Below are positions 1-4,773 of a stretch of DNA of 5,170 bases, piece after piece. The stretch's first letter is position 1, and each line of letters opens with the position of its first letter. Under the pieces are notes generated by a model that saw nothing but the letters and a program-made list of their open reading frames with translations, did not search any database and had not been told where the DNA came from. The stretch spans positions 1 to 5,170 of the forward strand of contig JACCRA010000665.1 of NCBI GenBank assembly GCA_013813825.1, read 5' to 3'. Both the position numbers and the translations under genes were made by a program. The DNA is from Pyrinomonadaceae bacterium. GTDB taxonomy: Bacteria; Acidobacteriota; Blastocatellia; Pyrinomonadales; Pyrinomonadaceae.

Positions 1-516
1 GTGGAGGACGACGCGCAGGACGGCCCCGATCACGTGGACGCGCATCGCTCCGTCGCGCTCGTCATCAGCGCCTACAATCGCCCCGGAGCGCTCGTCCACG
101 AGTTTCACAACACCGTCAGCTTGATCCGCACGATGGAGTTGCTGCTCGGCATCCCGCCGATGAACCAGCTTGACGCCAACGCCGTGCCCATCGACATCTT
201 CCGCGACGCGCCTGATCTGCGACCCTATCAATCAATTTTGCCAGACATCGCTCTCGATAATCTGCTTACGCCGCCGCCGCGCACCGCCGCCGACCTTCGC
301 TGGATGCGTCTGACATCTGAGCAAAACATGGCTTTCGCGGACATGGCCGATCCCTCAATCCTGAATCAAGCGATCTGGTATTCCGTCCGCGGCGCCGACT
401 GCCCGATGCCGGAAATCTCCCGCCTCCCGGCCTTCGACGCCATGCGGCAAGGCATTGCTGAAGTGGTCGAAAACGAAGAAAGAGCCGAAAGGGTGCAAAG
501 GGAAGACGACAATTAA
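1..516 (+). CDS. Phosphoesterase-superfamily enzyme, C-terminal part (5' truncated by the window)
   Basis: The frame is open from base 1, so this is the last 171 residues of a longer protein; the GTG at base 1 is an internal valine codon, not a start. The segment EDDAQDGPDHVDAHRS (residues 2-17) matches the metal-binding block near the C-terminus of the phosphoesterase family that includes acid phosphatase AcpA and phospholipase C, and that often forms the second half of YncE-like beta-propeller/phosphatase fusions. In that family Asp and His residues of this block bind the metal that activates phosphate-ester hydrolysis. The following stretch, TVSLIRTMELLLGIPPMNQLDA (residues 38-59, quoted as the family's usual 'TVS-RT-E-LLG-PPM-Q-DA' pattern), is also typical. 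The last 20 residues are charged and family-neutral. Whether a beta-propeller precedes it cannot be seen. The enzyme is normally exported, but no signal peptide is visible here. It ends 25 bp from the convergent exbD gene. Confidence 0.85.
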   Translation: MEDDAQDGPDHVDAHRSVALVISAYNRPGALVHEFHNTVSLIRTMELLLGIPPMNQLDANAVPIDIFRDAPDLRPYQSILPDIALDNLLTPPPRTAADLRWMRLTSEQNMAFADMADPSILNQAIWYSVRGADCPMPEISRLPAFDAMRQGIAEVVENEERAERVQREDDN

Positions 517-541
517 ATGCTGTGCTGTGGAGCGCGAATGA

Positions 542-1042
542 TTACTGTTCGAGATCATCGATTTGAAGGCCGATGGGATCGGCTCCCGTGCCTTTAACGG
601 CGTCGATTAAGCGGGCGACTTCGCCGTAATTGAGCGAACGGGGCGCACGAATGAAGACCGTCTTTTCGATGCGTTCGGCCTGCTCCATGCTCGGTCGTTC
701 GATCAGATTGTCTCTCACGACGTTGTTTTGCCCGCGCAGGCGAAAAACTTGCGCCAGTTCGACGACGAGTCTGGTTGGATCGTGGATGCTGCCGAGGCCC
801 GCTGTCTGGTTCAGTGTCAATTGAAGATCACTGCCAATTGATACCACCAGCAGCTTCGGGTTTTGATCAACCCACGGATCGGTGGGCGGCTCTTCGGGAA
901 CCAACGCCTTGAAGCGCGACGGGCGCAGTGGGCTGATGACCATGAAAATAATCAAGAGTACCAGCAGCACGTCGATGAGCGGCGTGACGTTGATGTGCGG
1001 CTTCGTTTGACTCACGCGCCTCTGTGTTTGATGTCGCATCAT
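542..1042 (-). CDS. exbD: ExbD/TolR family biopolymer transport protein
   Basis: A 166-residue inner-membrane protein that with ExbB/TolQ forms a proton-driven motor powering outer-membrane processes. Residues 1-17 are a basic cytoplasmic leader; INVTPLIDVLLVLLIIFMV (residues 17-35) is the single membrane helix, with the conserved proton-path Asp at residue 24. A periplasmic domain follows, ending in the family pattern RSLNYGEVARLIDAVKGTGA (135-154) and IGLQ. The protein is longer than the usual 135-145 residues; the extra length appears to lie at about residues 102-127, a polar, charged stretch. Start codons: ATGATG at 1042/1039. A GGAGG at 1048-1052 lies 5 nt from the first and 8 nt from the second ATG, so Met2 (1039) may be the true start. 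No exbB/tolQ or tonB is in the window. It lies 85 bp downstream of the acyltransferase on the same strand and may share its transcript. The family call is firm; which motor (TonB-, Tol- or gliding-type) it serves is unknown. Confidence 0.93.
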   Translation of the reverse strand: MMRHQTQRRVSQTKPHINVTPLIDVLLVLLIIFMVISPLRPSRFKALVPEEPPTDPWVDQNPKLLVVSIGSDLQLTLNQTAGLGSIHDPTRLVVELAQVFRLRGQNNVVRDNLIERPSMEQAERIEKTVFIRAPRSLNYGEVARLIDAVKGTGADPIGLQIDDLEQ

Positions 1043-1047
1043 GGTGG

Positions 1048-1052
1048 CCTCC
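1048..1052 (-). promoter_or_regulatory. Ribosome binding site of exbD
   Basis: GGAGG on the minus strand. It sits 5 nt from the ATG at 1042 and 8 nt from the in-frame ATG at 1039, which favours the second Met as the initiation codon. Confidence 0.7.
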
Positions 1053-1127
1053 GTGATGGGCGAACAGTTTGTGTTGCCATCACGTTAGACACGCGGACTG
1101 TCAAAATGTTCCTCACACATCGCCTGA

Positions 1128-2585
1128 TTATTGTCCGGCCGCTTCCAGATATTTTTTGATCTCCCGGTGTAAGGCTCCGCGCGCGCGGAGGAGGCGAAAG
1201 AAGGCGCGGCGTTGTTGCAGCAGGATGAGGCCGGCGCGTAGCCAGCCACGCATGTCGAAGAGTTCTTCCAGCGAGCGCATCGCGACGTAGCCGCAGGCAA
1301 TGATGCAGGGGATGATGATGATGGCCGACCGCCAGTTCCACCAGTACCAAACCACGAATAATAAGACTAGCCAAGTGAGAGGCATTAACAACATCGCCGC
1401 CAGAATTTTGACGGTCGATTCGATCTCGTCAGGGCCGTGGCGGCGGAACAAAAGCGAGAGCAGGAAGCAGGTGACGAAGGCGGGCAAGTGAATGACGGCT
1501 CCGACGAAGCTCAACGGCGCGAGCAGCAACAGGAGCGCGCTTTTAATGAGCAGGTGGCGAAAGACGTACCAGCGCGAATGCGCGAGCACAGAGAGATTCT
1601 CCGGTTCAATGCCGAGCGTGGACAGTTCGGCTTCGTATTCCAGAATTCTCTGGCCGAGTCGGGTCGCTGGCCCGGCGTCTTGTCGCACGGCGAGGCGGGC
1701 GGCGACGCGGCGGCGCAAATCGAATTCATCGGCCAACGTGTGACGAAAGTTGATCGTCTCGTAGATTGAAGAGAAGAGTTGTTCGGCCTTCGCCACCGTC
1801 TCCAGCGTTTCCGTGTTCTCCACGTTGAGCGTCACTTGCCGGAGCTCCGCGTCGATCTGTTCTGAGAGCCGGCGCACGTCTTCCGGCAACGGCTCACCGC
1901 GTGGGTCGAGTCGGGTCGGAAAAACATCGAAGGGCGGACCGAAGCGGATCAACGCCTCGCTGCGGAAAGAGGTCTTGGAAGTGTAATAGAGGCCGACCGG
2001 CACGATCTGAAGCGATGCGAAAGCGCCGCCCCTCGCCGCCGCCGTTTCATCTTGCTCTTCGCCGGTTGTCGAGAGCGCGCCGAGCGCGATGCGGGCGGCG
2101 CCGGTCTTGACCGGCAATAAGTATGTGGCGCTGTGCGAGACGCCTTCGGGAAACAGCGCAATGCACCGCCCGCGACGCAAGAGCCGGCGGCAGGCGGCGA
2201 ACGTCAGGTTATTGAGAGCGGGATTCTCGCCCTCATCAATGCGCCGGTACAGCGGCAACGCCTCAACCTCGCGCAGCAGGAAGCGCAGCACCGGCAGCCG
2301 GAATAAAGTTGATTTGGCGAGGAAGGAGACGCGGCGCGGCAACGAGCAGAAAACCAACGCCGGATCGATGACTCCGTTGGGATGATTGATGACGAAAACG
2401 AGTGGTCCTTCCAATGGGACCAATGCCGCGCCGTCGGTTTCGATGCGGCGAAAGAAGAGTCTGAGCGCGATGCCGAAGACGACATGTAAGAGACGCTGGA
2501 TGAATGACCCACGCTGGCGGGTGAGCAAATCACGAAGGCGCAACACGACGACGTTCGGCATCGACGGATTATATGCCAAGCCCAT
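1128..2585 (-). CDS. Gpt2-like membrane glycerolipid acyltransferase (PlsC-type LPLAT domain)
   Basis: A 485-residue protein of the lysophospholipid acyltransferase superfamily, which transfers an acyl group to glycerol-3-phosphate or a lysophospholipid at the inner membrane. Block I is VINHPNGVIDP (residues 65-75): catalytic His68 and Asp74 are five residues apart, as in the yeast Gpt2/Sct1-like branch (NHPNxxxDP), not four as in E. coli PlsC. Block II is around PLYRRIDEGE (111-120), block III is FPEGVSHS (145-152), block IV is IVPVGLYY (194-201). Residues 230-335 are a charged, mainly helical region. Hydrophobic segments follow at about 345-381 (probably two helices in a hairpin) and 394-435 (probably two more), then an amphipathic basic tail. 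A first hydrophobic stretch lies at 30-45. The start at 2585 has a modest GGGAAG 6 nt upstream; Met9 at 2561 is an alternative, and better matches where related proteins begin. The acyl acceptor (G3P or lysophosphatidate) cannot be told from sequence. Confidence 0.9.
   Translation of the reverse strand: MGLAYNPSMPNVVVLRLRDLLTRQRGSFIQRLLHVVFGIALRLFFRRIETDGAALVPLEGPLVFVINHPNGVIDPALVFCSLPRRVSFLAKSTLFRLPVLRFLLREVEALPLYRRIDEGENPALNNLTFAACRRLLRRGRCIALFPEGVSHSATYLLPVKTGAARIALGALSTTGEEQDETAAARGGAFASLQIVPVGLYYTSKTSFRSEALIRFGPPFDVFPTRLDPRGEPLPEDVRRLSEQIDAELRQVTLNVENTETLETVAKAEQLFSSIYETINFRHTLADEFDLRRRVAARLAVRQDAGPATRLGQRILEYEAELSTLGIEPENLSVLAHSRWYVFRHLLIKSALLLLLAPLSFVGAVIHLPAFVTCFLLSLLFRRHGPDEIESTVKILAAMLLMPLTWLVLLFVVWYWWNWRSAIIIIPCIIACGYVAMRSLEELFDMRGWLRAGLILLQQRRAFFRLLRARGALHREIKKYLEAAGQ
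2568..2573 (-). promoter_or_regulatory. TATAAT box just upstream of acyltransferase Met9 (possible -10)
   Basis: A perfect TATAAT on the minus strand, ending 6 nt before the ATG at 2561. If used as a -10 element, transcription would begin at about the A of that ATG, giving a leaderless message starting at Met9. The hexamer 17 nt upstream (GGAAGT at 2591-2596) is a poor -35, and there is no TGn extension, so a chance match inside the coding region is quite possible. Confidence 0.25.
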
Positions 2586-2637
2586 CCGCGACTTCCCGCC
2601 GCCAACCGCGAGATCAGCAGCGGCGCGGCACGGCGAG

Positions 2638-2746
2638 CGCGCTCAGTACCGGGAGCGGTAGCGACCGGATGGCATGCTGGCAACCACGCGATGTGAATGG
2701 TGGCGCACACCGTACCCCGTCGCTACCGCTCCGGGTACTGAGCGCG
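2638..2746. repeat. REP-like inverted repeat, 28-nt near-perfect arms
   Basis: The left arm at 2638-2665 is the reverse complement of 2719-2746 with one mismatch in 28 (core AGCGGTAGCGAC). The same symmetry axis (about 2692) continues inward without gaps: 2666-2686 against 2698-2718 matches at 11 of 21 positions, ending in a clean ACCA/TGGT pair, around an 11-nt centre. Outward from 2638 and 2746 the symmetry stops at once. The pattern, two head-to-head copies of one roughly 49-nt GC-rich unit, fits a REP/BIME-like mobile repeat more than a protein operator. Either strand could fold into a long hairpin. It sits between divergent genes, so it could lie in the 5' leader of the acyltransferase transcript. 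Confidence 0.85.
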
Positions 2747-2855
2747 TCGCGTGACTTGTCGTAGTCAAAAACATGAGCCATCTTGTTAATCCTGTCCATT
2801 ACTCTGCTGCCTGTCTCGGAGAATGAAGAGACTCGGTCCGTGAGATTATTTACTG

Positions 2856-2885
2856 TTGACATTTTTCGCCCCGGCAGCCTAGTCT
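2856..2885 (+). promoter_or_regulatory. Candidate sigma70-type promoter of the VOC gene
   Basis: A consensus TTGACA at 2856-2861, followed by a T-rich stretch, lies 18 bp from TAGTCT at 2880-2885, which keeps the three most conserved -10 positions (T1, A2, T6). Transcription would begin near 2892, giving a leader of about 56 nt before the ATG at 2948. The -10 is only 3/6, so this is a suggestion. Confidence 0.4.
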
Positions 2886-2947
2886 GGCAGCATACCAACA
2901 AACCAGAGCGAGAGCGCCGTTGGGCGGGAGGAGCGAGAAGAGGTTCG

Positions 2948-3367
2948 ATGTCTATTCTATTTCATTTAGCTTTCCCGGTCCGTGACTTGGAAGAGGCGCG
3001 GAAGTTTTACGGTGAATTGTTGGGATGCCCTGAAGGCCGCAGTTCGGACCAGTGGATCGATTACGATTTCTACGGGCACCAGATTGTGGCGCACTTACAG
3101 AAGGACGCGCCGCCGAGTCCGCAAGGCGGCAATATGGTGGATGAGCATCATGTGCCGGTACCGCACTTCGGCGTCATCCTACCGCGGGACCAGTGGGATG
3201 AGTTGGCCGGGCGCTTGCGCCGGGCAGGGGTCCAGTTCATTATTGAGCCTTACGTGCGCTTTGCGGGGCAGGCGGGCGAGCAGGCAACAATGTTCCTGCT
3301 CGATCCGAGCGGCAACGCCCTAGAGTTTAAATCCTTCGCCGACCCATCGCAGGTCTTCGCCACATGA
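2948..3367 (+). CDS. VOC family protein (glyoxalase / extradiol-dioxygenase-like)
   Basis: A 139-residue cytosolic protein of the vicinal oxygen chelate superfamily, with two beta-alpha-beta-beta-beta modules. Module one begins [20 protein letters not shown] (residues 5-24) with [20 protein letters not shown] around 26-45; module two begins PHFGVILP (72-79) and ends [15 protein letters not shown] (116-130). Candidate metal ligands by position are His6, His44 or His49, His73 and Glu126, which is the usual four-ligand layout of a metal-binding VOC enzyme. The closest style I recognise is the small 'predicted dioxygenase of extradiol dioxygenase family' group (COG3565-like), whose substrate is unknown. 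The open frame reaches back to 2783, but similarity starts at the ATG at 2948, which has AAGAGG 4 nt upstream (2938-2943) and a stronger but distant GGGAGGAG (2926-2933). The 55 upstream codons are not family-like. The gene stands apart from its neighbours by 97 bp or more, so it may be a single-gene unit. Confidence 0.9.
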   Translation: MSILFHLAFPVRDLEEARKFYGELLGCPEGRSSDQWIDYDFYGHQIVAHLQKDAPPSPQGGNMVDEHHVPVPHFGVILPRDQWDELAGRLRRAGVQFIIEPYVRFAGQAGEQATMFLLDPSGNALEFKSFADPSQVFAT

Positions 3368-3450
3368 CGCGTGATAGCCATCGCCCTTGAAATAAAAGTG
3401 CGGGGCGGTGACCGGAGGTCGGTCTGAACTAACAATCATTTGACAGAACA

Positions 3451-3456
3451 AAGGAG
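3451..3456 (+). promoter_or_regulatory. Ribosome binding site fixing the TTG start of the GntR-like gene
   Basis: AAGGAG lies 8 nt before the TTG at 3465. No in-frame ATG or GTG has comparable spacing near the start of the GntR domain, so this site decides in favour of the unusual TTG initiation codon. Confidence 0.75.
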
Positions 3457-3464
3457 TCGAGACA

Positions 3465-3839
3465 TTGGCGACGAAATTAAACATCCGAATCAAGGCCAAC
3501 GCGGACGCAACGAAGCCGCGGCAGATCGCGCAACAGATTAGCGCCGCCATCGAGAGCGGGAAGCTCAAACCCGGCGATGCGCTGCCGAGCGAACGCGCTC
3601 TGAGCGAGCAACTCGGCGTCAATCGCAAGACAGTCCGGGCGGCCTTCGCCCAACTGACTGACGATCGAGTGATTGAAACCGCCAGTACCTCTAACCGCCG
3701 TGTGAGCGGCGCAAGTGGAGGCAGTGGAATGCCGACGAAATCAGCGCCGGTTGCGGCGACGAAAGTTCCGGCTAAAAGCGCAGCCACGAAGAAGACCGGA
3801 AAAGGGGCCGCGTCAAAAAAAAGCGGAAGCAAAGGTTAG
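3465..3839 (+). CDS. Short GntR-family DNA-binding protein with lysine/alanine-rich tail
   Basis: A 124-residue protein. Residues 17-80 form a GntR winged helix-turn-helix: PRQIAQQISAAIESGKLKPG (18-37), the hallmark LPSERALSEQLGVNRKTVRA (40-59) and a wing at VIETASTSNRRV (69-80). Canonical GntR regulators continue with an effector-binding domain (FCD, UTRA, MocR and so on) or, in the YtrA group, with dimerisation helices. Here there is only a 44-residue tail (81-124) of Ser, Gly, Ala, Pro, Thr and Lys with nine lysines and no acidic residue, reminiscent of histone-H1-like or AlgP-type tails that bind DNA non-specifically. The seen facts are the domain and the tail; a role as a local repressor with tail-enhanced DNA affinity, or as a nucleoid-associated protein, is inference. 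Translation begins at TTG with a strong AAGGAG. A run of eight A's (3815-3822) lies in the tail. It is convergent with the Hpt gene, 39 bp apart. Confidence 0.85.
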   Translation: MATKLNIRIKANADATKPRQIAQQISAAIESGKLKPGDALPSERALSEQLGVNRKTVRAAFAQLTDDRVIETASTSNRRVSGASGGSGMPTKSAPVAATKVPAKSAATKKTGKGAASKKSGSKG

Positions 3840-3878
3840 AGATATTTCGTGTGCTTAATTGCTCAATTTCGGCGGGAA

Positions 3879-4373
3879 TCATCCAACACGGGCAGCTCCG
3901 GTGGGAGCGGAACTTTCAGTGACGCCACACGTTCCACTTCCGCCGGAACTGATTTCTGTAGCGCAACTTTTTACCGTTGTGTCAGTCTCGGCATTGAGCG
4001 CCGACTTAATCATCAGGAATTCACGCTCTAACCCAAGCGTCAAAGAGCGCAGTCTGTCAATTAAAAGTTTCGGCTCGGTTTTAAGAGTTAGACACTGCTC
4101 CAACTGCCGGCAGAGGTTTGCCATTCGCTCGGCACCAATGTTTCCGCAACTGCCTTTCATCGAGTGCGTCTCAGCGCACAGGGCTTTCACGTCATGGCGC
4201 TCGATTAAGTGCGACAAAGAAGAAATACGCCGGCCCGTGTCAAAGAGAAAAAGTTCGAGCAGTTCCGCTGCCATCTCCGCGCCAAAGTCATCTTCTAATT
4301 CTTTCATCCTCGCTAACATCTCGTCCTCCATCTTCAGCGCAACGGTTAGGGATAACTTGCTCACTTTTACCAC
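3879..4373 (-). CDS. Free-standing Hpt (histidine phosphotransfer) domain protein
   Basis: A 164-residue cytosolic protein whose middle part is a single Hpt four-helix domain. Counting from the GTG at 4373, residues 24-58 form the first helices (KELEDDFGAEMAAELLELFL) and the phospho-acceptor helix carries AETHSMKGSCGNIGAERMAN (67-86), with His70 as the phosphorylated residue, followed by LCRQLEQC. The last 35 residues are Ser/Thr/Gly/Ala-rich and apparently unstructured. Hpt proteins shuttle phosphate between receiver domains in multistep relays. No kinase or receiver is fused to it. The frame opens at a TTG at 4409, but the GTG at 4373 has GGAGGA 7 nt upstream, so I prefer it. It is transcribed divergently from a PAS sensor gene, the likely relay partner. 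Base composition is visibly lower in GC than the acyltransferase gene. Confidence 0.85.
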   Translation of the reverse strand: MVKVSKLSLTVALKMEDEMLARMKELEDDFGAEMAAELLELFLFDTGRRISSLSHLIERHDVKALCAETHSMKGSCGNIGAERMANLCRQLEQCLTLKTEPKLLIDRLRSLTLGLEREFLMIKSALNAETDTTVKSCATEISSGGSGTCGVTESSAPTGAARVG

Positions 4374-4380
4374 AGACAAT

Positions 4381-4386
4381 TCCTCC
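4381..4386 (-). promoter_or_regulatory. Ribosome binding site deciding the GTG start of the Hpt gene
   Basis: GGAGGA on the minus strand, 7 nt before the GTG at 4373. It argues against the longer reading from the TTG at 4409, which would place this site inside the coding sequence. Confidence 0.65.
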
Positions 4387-4564
4387 GATATGATTTGCGC
4401 CGGTGACAATACAATTGAACATTTATCCTATCCGGACACTCTGTTGTTTTGTTTCATCAGCCACGCCAGTGGACAGCCGGGGCGGGGAGCGTACTCTGGC
4501 CTTAGCTATATCGGTCGTGCTTCCTAAAAACTTAAGACGATTTTCCAAGTTGCGCTGCGGTTGT

Positions 4565-4578
4565 AAGTATTAATACTT
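4565..4578. promoter_or_regulatory. Perfect 14-bp palindrome, possible operator
   Basis: AAGTATTAATACTT reads the same on both strands. It lies in the divergent intergenic region about 40 bp upstream of the candidate -35 of the sensor gene and about 190 bp upstream of the Hpt start. Position and symmetry suit a dimeric activator or response-regulator site. The bound protein is unknown, and a single 14-bp AT-rich palindrome can arise by chance. Confidence 0.4.
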
Positions 4579-4619
4579 CCGACCAGAATAAAAACTAATC
4601 GCTTTCCAGTGCGGTCCAG

Positions 4620-4649
4620 TTGACGCTTCTTTCATGTCTCATATGTAAT
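4620..4649 (+). promoter_or_regulatory. Candidate sigma70-type promoter of the PAS-sensor gene
   Basis: TTGACG (4620-4625, 5/6 to the -35 consensus) and TGTAAT (4644-4649, 5/6 to the -10 consensus) are separated by 18 bp. Transcription would begin near 4656, leaving a leader of about 118 nt before the ATG at 4774. Confidence 0.4.
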
Positions 4650-4773
4650 TTCCCGATAAGGAATGCGGGTGAATGAGAATTCGTTTTGAGTTGACACTGA
4701 CCGCTAACCAATCCGCAACCCTTCTCACGCGGTGAACAGGGAAACGCAAGCTAAGCGAATTAAGGCTGCGGAG

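Larger units (their letters stand above)
2586..2947. other. Divergent intergenic region between acyltransferase and VOC genes
   Basis: 362 bp with no convincing gene. It holds the 109-bp inverted repeat (2638-2746), a short 'TTAATCCTGTCC' element (2785-2796) resembling dispersed repeats common in many bacterial genomes, a candidate promoter for the VOC gene (2856-2885) and its leader. Open frames cross it on both strands, but their translations are simply reads through the repeat (serine/arginine-rich, no family resemblance), so I do not call them genes. Confidence 0.7.
4374..4773. other. AT-richer divergent intergenic region between Hpt and PAS-sensor genes
   Basis: 400 bp without a convincing gene. 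A plus-strand frame that runs on to 4527 is the antisense shadow of the Hpt gene. The stretch from about 4500 to 4700 is distinctly AT-richer than the flanking genes. It contains a perfect 14-bp palindrome (4565-4578) and a candidate promoter (4620-4649) for the sensor gene. I found no clear promoter for the Hpt gene and no RNA-like fold or terminator. Confidence 0.65.

Noticed and set aside
1099..1104. TTGACA on the minus strand upstream of exbD
   Set aside because: No acceptable -10 hexamer lies 16-18 bp downstream, so I do not call a separate exbD promoter.
1437..1769. 110-residue plus-strand open frame rich in Glu/Gln/Arg
   Set aside because: It is antisense to the acyltransferase; its composition is the complement of the real gene's codons.
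2204..2710. 168-residue minus-strand open frame overlapping the acyltransferase N-terminus
   Set aside because: It is an out-of-frame reading of the acyltransferase gene, which has all catalytic blocks intact.
2614..2901. 95-residue minus-strand open frame in the intergenic region
   Set aside because: Half of it is a read-through of the inverted repeat and the rest passes through the candidate promoter of the VOC gene. There is no domain, and the composition is atypical.
2783..2947. Upstream extension of the VOC gene to the ATG at 2783
   Set aside because: The 55 extra codons cross the candidate promoter and do not resemble the family, which begins at the ATG at 2948.
3440..3445. TTGACA just upstream of the GntR-like gene
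   Set aside because: The matching -10 position would fall on the start codon and has no TATAAT-like sequence. The hexamer lies only 5 bp before the ribosome site.
3895..3908. GCTCC/GGAGC hairpin near the 3' end of the Hpt gene as a terminator
   Set aside because: The stem is only 5 bp, it lies inside the coding sequence, and no T-run follows on either strand.
3859..4527. 222-residue plus-strand open frame
   Set aside because: It lies antisense to the Hpt gene, whose domain and motif are clear. Its translation is serine/arginine-rich with no family resemblance, and no ribosome site is evident.
4691..4696. TTGACA upstream of the PAS-sensor gene
   Set aside because: The sequence 17-18 bp downstream (CGCAAC) is not a -10. 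The pair at 4620-4649 fits better.
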